Positions 1 through 9,719 of a DNA stretch of 64,000 nt are shown here, in pieces. Location: contig CM049322.1 in assembly GCA_026874595.1 (NCBI GenBank), forward strand, positions 26,073,400 through 26,137,399, written 5' to 3'. The position numbers were made by a program, and so were the translations under genes. Each line of letters starts with the position of its first letter. Within the stretch, counting starts at the first letter, position 1. Below the pieces are notes generated by a model that saw only the letters and a list, made by a program, of their open reading frames with translations, searched no databases and had not been told where the DNA came from. The DNA comes from Sipunculus nudus. Its lineage: Eukaryota > Annelida > Sipuncula > Golfingiida > Sipunculidae.

Positions 1-19
1 TACTATGGCACCTGCGGTG

Positions 20-112
20 CCAAGAAATATCTAGTTTTAATTAGTTGCCTGTGCAAGGACATATTGTCAACATGTCAGTCCGCTTAGCGTCATGTCCCAT
101 GGGTCACTTGTT
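20..112 (-). repeat. Left-end module LE1 with its subterminal sequence
   Basis: Minus-strand copy of the recurrent left-end motif: a GACCCATGGGTC-like palindrome (here GTCCCATGGGTCAC on plus), then a degenerate GCTCAGCTGA. The sequence inside it matches the start of the element at 27244 (shared tracts such as ACATGTTGA and ATATGTCCTTGCACAG). It abuts repeat B at 113. Confidence 0.6.
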
Positions 113-310
113 GTGTTGTGTGCACCTAGGCAAGAATTTCAGCATTGATGTTTGTGTAATTAGCTCCTGTTGAAAATATGTTTAATACTTGCATTGTTCA
201 TATACATGTTAAACATGTACTTAAATTAATGGTCAAGCATTGAAGCATTATACCTGGTGTATATCCCATTGAACAGGTTCGCATTAGGCATGTAGGCCTT
301 GTTTCGAATG
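113..310 (+). repeat. Repeat B copy
   Basis: About 195-bp interspersed repeat. It starts with a GTTGTGTGCACC-type sequence and ends in a palindrome related to AGGCCTGTAGGCCT followed by TGTT. Other copies lie at 16962, 23077, 47148, 47345 and 61466. No coding potential seen. Here it directly adjoins the left-end motif LE1. Confidence 0.65.
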
Positions 311-567
311 TTTACTCTTTTTTTCTATTTTTGAGACCTCAAAGATGTGGTCGTCCATTAACAGGGCACAGATTGTAACCATTGGACCTGGAATCTTCAT
401 ACTCGACTTCTCCATCGAAACCTGAAATCTCTGTTACCCATATCCTCGGAGCTATGATTCAGTTGAATTGGGATTCCACATATAAAATTTGGCATTCTGA
501 TGATACAATTCCATTTTTTTAATGTCTTCCTAGTCTGCTTAGCGTCGTGACCCCTGGGTCACTTGTT
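311..567 (-). repeat. Repeat A unit ending in left-end module LE2
   Basis: Minus-strand repeat A. Read on minus it carries the A-family phrases GGTAACAGAGA and CAGGTTTC, and its left end is the motif with GACCCAGGGGTCACGACG at 531-567. It is closely parallel in layout to 16266-16453. Confidence 0.6.
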
Positions 568-584
568 AAATTTGCACATCGTTC

Positions 585-745
585 AACTACATAAGCGATC
601 TAAGCCAAGATGGCGGCAGTCGCGTGGGGAATTCACGGGAGCGTGACGACACTCGGAAATCGGCAAAGAAACCCGCCTGATGACACTGGACCCGTTATCC
701 CCCATGGAAATAGCAAGGAAACCCCAGCGGTTTCAGACGTTTGCA
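585..745 (+). repeat. Arm 1 of an inverted pair (partner 4306-4478)
   Basis: GC- and CpG-richer segment whose reverse complement recurs at 4306-4478. Shared blocks include CCAAGATGGCGG, ACACTCGGAAATCGGCA, GAAACCCGCCTG and AATAGCAAGGAAACCC. The AAGATGGCGGC at 607-617 fits the YY1 consensus. Inverted ends of a composite element, or two copies of a promoter-like repeat, are both possible. Confidence 0.6.
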
Positions 746-1570
746 CAGATCTTCCACCTTGATTGGGAAGATTAATATTCCAGCTTATCTTACAATATGA
801 TTAATATGCATAATTACTCATACCATTACAAATAGCCAACAGTAAAACTGATACCGCATAGCGTTGAAAATATGACGAGAATGTAAACAAACATTCTGAG
901 AAACCCGGGTCTTTTTGATATTTTTTACGGAATTTTATTTCTGTAAATCAAAAATTCTATATAATGAAAAATTGAGTGGGAGAAATTCGAAAGAACCAGA
1001 CCTAATGCGTCTTTCAAGATTACTTAAAAAAGAGCGAAGTCCAGTTTTGTTAATTAGCTTGCCACCTATGGGGGCCTTTACCGTTCGTGCGTATATTTTT
1101 GTGATAACAACGTCCGGCTTTTGATTAGAGTGATGTAGTATGTCATAGCTAATTGAGCAGAGGCATATAAAATCACATTTACTCAATTGAATAACCAAAT
1201 AATACATCAGATTTGTATGTGTGAAATTCATTCTTTAGTCTGAATCTAATTTTATTATTTTTTTTTTATTATCTGTGATATTTTAATGTCGTAAATCACA
1301 TTTTTGTTATCGTGGAGTTATGCTAATATTGCACTGATAAATGAAGGAATACCATGCAGATATCGAATATGAATGCATATATTTTATTATTTATTCATGT
1401 TGAAAAAAAATGGAAGAACAAAAAAACTGGAGAAGAAATAAAATGTGAATTCTGAATTTTATGAATATTCATGTAATAATTGAAAAAGATCCATATTACA
1501 AATGAGTCGCATATATCCCTTCACAAACACACGTGCAAGTCCAGAAGATACATCTTGTATACAAAACAGT
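746..1570. other. AT-rich stretch with no recognised gene
   Basis: I see only low-complexity AT-rich sequence, short T runs and isolated small open frames without recognisable motifs or start context. Confidence 0.5.
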
Positions 1571-2185
1571 TTTTTTTTTAGCTCAGCTGACTATAAGTCA
1601 ACTGAGCTATAGCGATGGTAATTTGTCCGTCGGCTGTCCGTCCGCTTGTCCAGCTGGCCGCCCGTCTGTCTGTTCGTTAAACTGGTACGATTTGAAACCG
1701 TTGGACCTACGAATCTGGAATTTGGTAAAGACAGATGTCCCAAAAATCTCCTACCTTACCAAAAATTTGGACATTACGACTCCGTTCTTTCGAGATATTA
1801 AGGGAAAACCTAAACCCATTGTAACACTTCAAGACTACATAATATCATAACCACTGACCTGATATTGATCATATTTATATAACCATTCCTCTATATTGAA
1901 GTTATGGACCCAAAAAAAATGCACTTTGTTAAAAAAAAAAAAACAGGAAAGATATTTGCTCACTTCACATGATAATTAATGTAGCTAGAATTTTTTTTTC
2001 AAGGGTATAACTTAATTTAACCAAGATTCAGTTGTATAAACAAAATGAGATTTGAAATTTGCAAGTGTTTTAAGTCAATAGCATAAATATAAAATAATTA
2101 ATATAAAATTTTGGCCATAGCACTTTTTTTTCCTGTAAGTACTTTTGATTTAATTTTCACAGCAGGTACACTTAAGAAATTATTC
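1571..2185 (-). repeat. Repeat D copy with right-end hairpin RE1
   Basis: Minus-strand repeat D. The hairpin GCTCAGCTGACTATAAGTC...ACTGAGC lies at 1580-1610, followed on plus by GTCCGTC-type microsatellite. The D body follows (ATCTCCTACC, AAATTTGGACATTACGAC) and ends near a CTGTGAAAATTAA-like block at about 2180. Full plus-strand counterparts are at 31950-32669 and 49140-49889. Confidence 0.7.
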
Positions 2186-2269
2186 TGTTAAATTCTGATA
2201 TTAAATTTGAAAATAAAAGCCATTAATTAGGCTAAAAACATTAGGCTAGTTACTGAAGTTTCTTTCAGA

Positions 2270-3596
2270 GGCTCTATTGTATTCATTCGCATATCCAGGC
2301 TGCCCCCTTCTTGTCACTACAGCCCTCTTTGGTAACCTTATTATTGATGCAACACTGGTCCCCTGCTGTCACAGGTTGCAAGTGTATTGCAATAATTGTT
2401 ATTATTCGAAAAGTATTTCTTTAATTGTAAAGCTGTTTCCATTCCAATGTACAAAACATTTCTTGAGTAATCGAGAAGATGCCATGTTGTGGTAATGTAG
2501 CATTTTTTAAAGAAATTTATTTCCATTCAAATCATTTACTAGTAATTAAAATATAATTAAACCCATCAGTATGCATAATTTGATAATATATGAGCCAAAT
2601 CATGGATAAATAAAGGTGCAGTTTAGAATTGTGAATTCTGAATCAAATATTGTTTTCAGATATGTATTGTTTTGCAAATTCATAAAATATATTTCATAAA
2701 AAAATACATCTGTGTGCAAAATGTTGTGTAGCCTGACGAAATTAGTTATAGATTCTGATGCAATTTAGAATTGTGAATCAGATATATTAAATATTCAGAT
2801 ATATATGTTTTACTGTAAATGTTAAGTAAAATTTATTAACTTGAAAAAAATTGATGTAACAAAAATATTCGGATCTGATGCAAACATTCGTTCATTATTC
2901 TCTTGCCTAAGTATAATTGGAATTAAATTGATGTTTGCATTATTTTCCATCTATCTGCCTGTTTTTAAATATTTAATAAGTATGAATAAACTTTTTTCCT
3001 GTAAGCACTGTTGAATTAATTTCATATCCTGTATGTATATGCAAAGGTGTTGTAATTCCCATCATCTGCCCCCCCCCCCCCCCCACCCGCCATTGAGTCC
3101 TACCATCTGAGCACTGGGGACAATAGTTTTATTGCAACTGCATAAAATTTTTAAATAAAGAAAACATATACAGAGGTACACAGGTGTTGTAACTCCCATG
3201 ATTATCACCCACACCGCACGCGATATAAAGTCCTTTTACCTGGGGACTGGGAACTTCTTGCAACTGTTTATATTTTATAAAATTGAAAAAAAAATTGTTT
3301 TATTAAAAAAATACGATCTTACTGAACAATGTGTAAACTGCTGAATTGTCAAAATCTCATCAAAATACCAGCCAATGAGCATGGTATTAGTATAGATCTT
3401 ATAATCATAAACTGGCTACATGCTTAAGTTTCAACATTAGGAAATATATGGCCAGATCACAAAATATTATTTTCAACAATATCTTCAAACATATCAACCA
3501 TCCGTGGCCTATATTACCTTTTCCTCTTAAACTTTGATATTATTTTAGATTTTAAACTTCAAGGTCAACTTCAGCTGAGCACAGTGACCTATGGGT
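2270..3596 (-). repeat. Repeat H copy with left-end module LE3
   Basis: About 1.3-kb interspersed repeat, inverted relative to 43370-44090 and 47979-49060. Matching blocks include the CTGTCACAGG segment, the TTCCATTCCAATG region, AACCATCCGTGGCC, and TTATTTTAGATTTT beside a left-end motif at 3570-3596. A poly-C tract at about 3069 has a poly-G counterpart at 43656. Non-coding. Confidence 0.65.
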
Positions 3597-4049
3597 GGGT
3601 GAGCCACATGTGCGAGATGAAAGGTTTAGGTCAAACGGTTTGGCTTGAAATCGATCCACAAGCTTTTTCAAGAAGTGGGTGCTGTGGCCGTGACCTTTGA
3701 CCCCAAGACCTCAAAATCAGTAGGTTTCTTCATCCATGGGTGGGTAAGCCATATGTGCGAGATGAAAGGTTTAGGTCAAACAGTTTGGCTTGAAATCGAT
3801 CCACAAGCTTTTTCAAGAAGTGGGTGCTGTGGCCGTGACCTTTGACCCAAAGACCTCAAAATCGATAGGATTCTTCATCCATGGGTGGGTAAGCCATATG
3901 TGCGAGATGAAAGGTTTTGCCAAAGTGGGCAAACGGTTTGGCTTGAAATTGATCCACCAGGCTATTTCGGACGGACAAACGGACAGACGGACGGACGCAC
4001 GAACGGAGGCGTTACTATATCCCTTTTGCAACTTCGTTGCGAGGGGATA
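3593..4049 (+). repeat. Repeat L: three 145-bp units, GGAC microsatellite, terminal hairpin
   Basis: GTGCGAGATGAAAGG recurs at about 3610, 3755 and 3900, an exact 145-bp period. The third unit breaks into GGACGGACAAACGGACAGAC at 3968-3990. A stem-loop at 4018-4049 follows (arms TATCCCTTTTGCAAC and GTTGCGAGGGGATA, loop TTC). The 66- to 86-residue frames across the units only reflect the repeat. Confidence 0.75.
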
Positions 4050-4305
4050 ATAATATTTGTACAGTCCATAATCCAAAAAACACATGCAAAAATATAGAAA
4101 GTTAATATGTAGCATTTACACAATTTCAGAATTAGTATATTGTTAGCTTTTTACCAGTTTGTTTCATCTACAAAATTATGAACAAGTAATTGAGGCGTGT
4201 CATTGATCAACATGGTAATGAAAATAAAGACAAAATGTGAGAGATACTCTGTCATTATGAAAAGAGAGTTGAAAAGAGATATGGATGGATGAATGGACGA
4301 TATGC

Positions 4306-4478
4306 AAGAGATAAAAAGCTGCGGGGGTTTCCTTGCTATTTTCACGAGGGATTACGGATTCAGTTCCGCCAGGCGGGTTTCCATGCCGATTTCCGAGTGT
4401 CGACACCCTCCCGTGAGCCCTCCACTCGAACTCCGCCATCTTGGCCAAGATCGTTTTAAAATATGAAGTTGAACGAAT
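4306..4478 (-). repeat. Arm 2 of the inverted pair (partner 585-745)
   Basis: Reverse complement of the 585-745 segment. CCGCCATCTT at 4433-4442 is the YY1-like block. Similarity extends outward through the CGTTCAACT block on the far side, so both arms share an outer boundary as well as the core. Confidence 0.6.
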
Positions 4479-5030
4479 TTTAAAAAAGAAAACAGTTCAT
4501 AAAGAAGCATATATATGACACAAAATATCAACTTCTCCACAAAAATCAGTCAAACTCTACCGCTAAATGAGGGTCTTATAAAACCAGGGCCATTTAGCCG
4601 GACCGGTTTGTAATACACAGGCTGACATTACAGATAGTGCAACTGCCGACATGCCCATTAAATTGCCGTTAACTTTTTAAAAATATATGAGGATGGTATC
4701 AAATTTTGTTAAAATACCTTAACTCACATCGTACCTATCACTTTACTGCGCATTAATCACATTAATTCCTATTATTTACTTTATTGGCTTTGGTATTTTG
4801 GGTATGTGAAAATTTGTTTCGACATTTTGGGTTACGGCCAGCTGGTCTACACCTGTTTGGGATAGCATGTCATTTGCAATCTTTTGCACTCTAGTCTCAA
4901 TAAAACTCAATAAGTCGTCCTATTTTCATGCAAAACCCCATATAAAGTATATATTATTTTAAACCTTATAAATTATCTAACTAATATAATATGATTTAAT
5001 TTAATATCTCATCAATGACGTTCATTTAAG
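4479..5030. other. No recognised feature
   Basis: AT-rich sequence without a convincing frame or a match to the repeat families of this window. Confidence 0.45.
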
Positions 5031-5340
5031 GTCAGCTTACTATAAGTCATCTGAGCTATAGTCATGGTCCATTGTCCGTCAGTCTATCCGTCCGTTAGAC
5101 TGGCACGTTTTAAAACCGTTAAACCTACGAATCCAAAATTCGGCATACAGTTAGATGTCTCAAAAATCTCCTACCAAACCGAAAATTGGGTCACTGCGAC
5201 TTTGTTCATTTGAGAAATTAAGGAAAAACCTCAAATTTCCATTAAAAACCTATTATCACACTTAAGGACTGCCTAATATCAAAACCACGTATCTGTTTTT
5301 CTTAATATTTACCAGAAGTATTCGCCTATGTATTCCGATA
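5031..5340 (-). repeat. Truncated repeat D with right-end hairpin RE2
   Basis: Hairpin GTCAGCTTACTATAAGTCAT...CTGAGCTATAG at 5031-5062, then GTCCGTC microsatellite and the D body (GGCACGTTTTAAAACCGTTA, ATCTCCTACC). A short stretch after it (about 5380-5460) resembles part of repeat H. Confidence 0.65.
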
Positions 5341-6082
5341 TACATACCAGTTAAGTCCGTTAAGTGTATTTTCTTTAATTTATGGGCACCTGTGCACTGG
5401 GATATCAGTTTTTATTGCAAATGTGTAAATAATTATTTAATTCAAGAAATAATTGGATTAGAAAAAAATAAGATCTAATTGAAACATATTCTTGCCTCAG
5501 GAGAATGGAACATAAAGTGATCAGCTTTGTTTGTCCATCATCTCTCTGTTATCATTAAATATATATTAATTATGAAATTGTATGAAATACAATCTCTCTC
5601 AAGTTTGTTTGAATAGTTCCAGTTCGGTGAATTTTGGCGGAGTCAGTATAAGAAGCTAAACTTTGTCATACGGCCAAAAAAAGGATACTGCCAACTATTT
5701 CAGATTTGGCAACAGGCTAAAGGCCAGTCTAGATATATTTATAGCTTTGCATGACTGCCAACTGTATCAGATTATGCAACAGGTCAAGAATTCTCTCACT
5801 GCAGCCAGTTACAGGTCACGAGCTCACTCAGTGCAGTCAGTCGCAGGTCAAAAGTTTACTCAGTGCGAAGTTGAAGCTAGCAATTTGTTCCGGTCCACTC
5901 GTGGCAACTGCCTTTATCAAATAAGCCTGGTCAGCCCAGTGTATCTGCCTCAAGGCTGTTTATCACTGCTGCATGCAAAGTCGCCGTGTTGACACATGTA
6001 GTATGTATAATATCAGTCACAGTAGTGACGTCACTTCGCTGGTTCCTATGAAAGTGTGCTGATACACAGAGGAAGTTGGGGA

Positions 6083-6154
6083 TCCCTGTTAGCTCAGTGG
6101 TAGAGCAGACGACCGGCAATCGGAGGGTCATGGGTTCGATTCCCATACGGGGTG
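6083..6154 (+). tRNA. tRNA-like unit 1 (degenerate; alanine GGC-type loop)
   Basis: D arm GCTC/GAGC, a five-pair T arm (ATGGG/CCCAT) around TTCGATT, and a seven-base anticodon loop CCGGCAA. The acceptor pairs at six of seven positions, counting one G-U. Two anticodon-stem pairs are broken and position 33 is C instead of T. The A box (TAGCTCAGTGG) and B box (GGTTCGATTCC) fit consensus, and a T5 terminator follows at about 6163. Probably a Pol III-competent tRNA-derived repeat, not a functional tRNA. Confidence 0.45.
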
Positions 6155-6387
6155 ATCCGACTTTTTCTGTGTATTCTTGTTCTATATCTCCATGAGATGG
6201 ACCAGCATGGCCATTCAACATCTTTCTATATAATATTTGATGCACACCATAAAAGGCCATCAGTTTATCACTGCTGCATGCAAAGTCGCCGTGTTGACAC
6301 ATGTAGTATGTATAATACCAGTCACAGTAGTGACGTCACTTCGCTGGTTCCTATGAAAGTGTGCTGATACACAGAGGAAGTTGGGGA

Positions 6388-6459
6388 TCCCTGTTAGCTC
6401 AGTGGTAGAGCAGACGACTGGCAATCGGAGGGTCATGGGTTCGATTCCCATACGGGATG
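6388..6459 (+). tRNA. tRNA-like unit 2 (loop CTGGCAA, anticodon GGC)
   Basis: Same structure as unit 1, 305 bp downstream. The loop is CTGGCAA, so T33 is present and the anticodon reads GGC (alanine). One extra acceptor mismatch comes from GGGAT in place of GGGGT. Anticodon-stem mismatches remain, so function in translation is doubtful. The A and B boxes are intact. Confidence 0.45.
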
Positions 6460-6692
6460 ATCCGACTTTTTCTGTGTATTCTTGTTCTATATCTCCATGA
6501 GATGGACCAGCATGGCCATTCAACATCTTTCTATATAATATTTGATGCACACCATAAAAGGCCATCAGTTTATCACTGCTGCATGCAAAGTCGCCGTGTT
6601 GACACATGTAGTATGTATAATATCAGTCACAGTAGTGACGTCACTTCGCTGGTTCCTATGAAAGTGTGCTGATACACAGAGGAAGTTGGGGA

Positions 6693-6764
6693 TCCCTGTT
6701 AGCTCAGTGGTAGAGCAGACGACCGGCAATCGGAGGGTCATGGGTTCGATTCCCATACGGGGTG
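6693..6764 (+). tRNA. tRNA-like unit 3
   Basis: Essentially identical to unit 1 (loop CCGGCAA) and again 305 bp from the previous unit. The 3' part of its repeat unit ends at the flanking 13-bp duplication. Confidence 0.45.
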
Positions 6765-7759
6765 ATCCGACTTTTTCTGTGTATTCTTGTTCTATATCTG
6801 CCTCAAGAGAAGTTTGATGTATTGGGCTGATATTTTGACCTGTCTATGCATCTTTGATGGCTTTCACACAGACAAGACGGGTGTCGCCACCTACAATGAC
6901 TTTTGCACAGGATGTACCTGCTTATTTCCAAGGAGGATTTGATATATCAGCCTGAATTTGTGCATATTATACATATCGGATAGCTTCGTCGTTTAAAAGG
7001 TGGGTGGCGCCACTTACAATATTTTTTTTTCAAAGAGTATGTACCTGTTTATTTTTTCAGGAGGAATTTGATATATCAGCCTAAAATTATACATGTCGAT
7101 ACATCTGGAATAGTTTTGTTGTATACAAGACTTGAGGCGCCATCTACAATTGTTTCACACAACTGTGCAAATACCGTATTTCCTTAATCATATCCCGGGC
7201 CTTAAAAAGTCGCCTGCCTTTATCACCTAAGTCTGGTCAGCCCAGTGCACCTGCCTCAAGAGACGTTTGATGTATTGGGCTGATATTTAGACTTGTCTAT
7301 GCATCTTTGATGGCTTTCTCATAGACAAGACTGGTACCTGTTTTTTTCTGAGGAGGATTTGATATATCAGCCTGAAATTGTGCATATTATATATATCGGA
7401 TAGCTTCGTCGTATACAAGATGGGTGGCGCAACTTACAATATTTTTTTTTCAAAGAGTATGTGCCTGTTTATTTTTTCAGGAGGAATTTGATAAATCAGC
7501 CTAAAATTATACATGTCGATACAGCTGGAAGAGTTTTGTTGTATACAAGACTTGAGGCGCCACCTACAATTGTTTCATACAACTGTGCAAATACCGTATT
7601 TCCTCAATCAAATCCCGGGCCTTAAAAAGTCGCCTGCCTTATTTAGTAGCCGGTACAAATTAATGTCTAGAAAAATAAACGTCGGCCTTAAATAGATGCC
7701 GGTCTTGTTCAGAGGCCGGGTGTCGAGTAGTTTCTATGTTTGCCGCCAGATGTCTTTTT

Positions 7760-8797
7760 CTGTAATTATAATTGGTATATTGAATGGTCATACAAACTGC
7801 TTACATGCTTCAATTTCAACATTAGGAAAAGCATGGTTTGGTCCAAAATATTATTTGCAAAATTTATCAATACTAACTGTTGTAGTTATTGAGATGTTGC
7901 AGTTTGTTTTTATCAAATTTTCTATTATTCTGGGGGGTAATTGGGAGCCCTACAGCTCAAAGGGTATGGGTAACAGAGACCTTATTTTAGGTTTCCATGG
8001 AGACTTTTCATAGGTCTCTCACTGTGTCAAGAATGAAGATTCTAGGTCCAGTCTTTACGATTTGTGCCCTATTAACAGATGTTCACATTTTTAAAGGTCT
8101 CAAAAAAAAGGAGAAAATTCGTAAAAAAAAACCGAACAAATACAGGTGGTGCCACCAGTCTGCAGAAACTGATGAAACATCTCATGATCAATATGTATGC
8201 CAAAAATCATGACCATCAGTGATGTAGTTAATGAGATATTGAAGTTTTTGTATGAAATTTTTTACTATTCTGGGGGGTACTTTGAAGGATATGGGTAACA
8301 GAAACCTAATTTCTGGTTTCCATGGAGACTTTCATAGGTCTCTCAGTGTTTAATGAATGAAGATTCTAGGGCCAGCGGTTACGATTTGTGCCCTGTTAAC
8401 AGATGTTCACATTTTTAAAGGTCTCAAAAATAGAGAAAAAAATCGTAAAATACAGGTGACGCCACCAGTCTGCAGGAACTGATGGAACATCTCATGATCA
8501 ATATGTATGCCAAAAATCATGACAATCACTGAGGTAGTAAATGAGATATTGAAGTTTTTGTATGACATTTTTGACAATTCTTGGGTGTACTTTGGGGCCC
8601 AATAGCTCGAAGGATATGGGTAACAGAGACCTAATTTCTGGTTTCCAAGAAGATTTTTTATGGACCTCTCAGAATCCCTAGTTACAAGATTCTGGGTCCA
8701 GCGGTTACGATTTGTGCCTGGTTAACGGGCGGACAGACGGACGACGGACAAAGAGTGATCGCTATAGCTCAGATGACTTTCAGTCAGCTGAGCTAAA
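7760..8797 (+). repeat. Repeat A, two to three tandem units, with right-end hairpin RE3
   Basis: A-family units contain TTCTGGGGGGTA, GGGTAACAGAGACCTAAT, CAGGTGGTGCCACCAGTCTG (about 8145) and CAGGTGACGCCACCAGTCTG (about 8455). The last unit ends in GGACAGACGGACGACGGACA and then the hairpin GCTCAGATGACT...AGTCAGCTGAGC at 8767-8793. Confidence 0.7.
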
Positions 8798-8939
8798 AAT
8801 GCTGAGATGACCATGTCATATAAATTACTGTTACGTAAGGCAAGGTTACTGTCTAGGTGGTGTTGCCATGCAACCAGGCCTTGTTATTATGTAACTTTGG
8901 GCTGCTAGCTCACTGTAGGTCAGGCTGCCTGCATGCAGC

Positions 8940-8965
8940 ACCACAGATCCCCCCCCCCCCCCCCG
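8940..8965 (+). repeat. Poly-C tract and CT-rich run
   Basis: A run of about 14 C at 8949-8964, followed by a TCTCTCTCGCTTTCTC stretch. Simple sequence only. Confidence 0.8.
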
Positions 8966-9099
8966 TCTGTCAGTCTGTCTCTCTCGCTTTCTCTTTATCA
9001 CCTATTTCCAATTGACAGGTTCAATAAACAAGATGAATCTTTTTTATTTAAAAATCTGTCCATTATTTTTAGACTTATAATGCTCACAGTTCTGTTAAG

Positions 9100-9480
9100 T
9101 GGCAATGATGGGGGTATTAAGCAGCACGACAACAAGAAAAGGATAGCAGGTAGCGCCACCAGTTTCCGGTACATGACAACACTATCCCAGATCTTCGGTC
9201 AAATAATTTTTGGATCAATCCATGCAAGATTTCTTGAGATATTTAAGAATTTGTGCGATTTTCCCCCAAAATGGACCTATTCAAGGTCAAGGTCTTTCTC
9301 CTAGTAAAGGTCATGACCTCATTTTAAATAGTCTTCGTCCTCTCACCAATATCTATGCACATGTAAAGTTTGGTAAAGATCCGTAAAATATTTTTGAGTT
9401 ATCGCGTCCAAACGAAATCTCTGCGGCGGCGGCGGCGCGCGACCGTGCCTAAACCATAGTCCTGACTTTGTCTGGGGATA
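9100..9480 (+). repeat. Repeat with degenerate palindrome and CGG run
   Basis: Contains GGTAGCGCCACCAG (a variant of the recurrent palindrome), paired CAAGGTCAAGGTC/AAAGGTCATGACC half-sites, and a GGCGGCGGCGGCG run near 9424-9437. No gene. The tandem AAGGTCA half-sites resemble nuclear-receptor response elements, but their role is unknown. Confidence 0.45.
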
Positions 9481-9589
9481 CAATTGCTCCTAAATGTTTA
9501 TGTGTTTTTATTTTCTCCGGTGATTCACCGGGTATACGGAAGCCGGTATAGCTGCCACCTGGTAAAAGAAAAAATAAATCATGATTATT

Positions 9590-9665
9590 TATCTCGTACG
9601 TTCAACATACTATCTCGTAGGTACGGCATACTATCTCGTACGTACGACAGATCTTACGGATCTGA
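9590..9665 (+). repeat. Short tandem repeat TATCTCGTACGT-type
   Basis: TATCTCGTACGT, TATCTCGTAGGTACG and TATCTCGTACGTACG occur in close succession. They are built on the palindrome CGTACG. Confidence 0.6.
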
Positions 9666-9719
9666 TTCTCAGACTACACAACAGGTCAACTGATATATGT
9701 ATAAGCAATATAAATATAT

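Larger units (their letters stand above)
5955..6794 (+). mobile_element. 840-bp insert of 305-bp tandem units with tRNA-like genes (SINE-like)
   Basis: The insert lies in repeat E between two copies of the 13-bp direct repeat TATCTGCCTCAAG (5942-5954 and 6795-6807). That is consistent with LINE-type integration. It holds about 2.75 copies of a 305-bp unit, each with one tRNA-like sequence, and the copies differ at only a few bases. The uninterrupted E sequence at about 7230 supports the insertion. Confidence 0.7.
5640..7720 (+). repeat. Repeat E region, interrupted at 5955-6794
   Basis: Repeat E with tandem subunits that contain TTTGATGTATTGGGCTGAT, GATATATCAGCCTGAAATT and degenerate GGTGGCGCCAC-type palindromes (about 6880, 7003, 7135 and 7435). 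An internal duplication makes 6800-7190 resemble 7220-7640. The 109-residue frame at 5663 is repeat sequence: a similar frame appears in the E copy at 53022-53249 on minus. Confidence 0.6.

Noticed and set aside
1580-1613. The GCTCAG hairpin as a Helitron 3' end
   Set aside because: The hairpin is followed by T/A runs, not by CTRR-T in the expected place, and the left end lacks TC. A Helentron-like relative remains possible, but the classical signature is absent.
5663-6607. Frames of 98-123 residues over 5.6-6.8 kb
   Set aside because: They run through repeat E or the tRNA-like tandem units and repeat every 305 bp.
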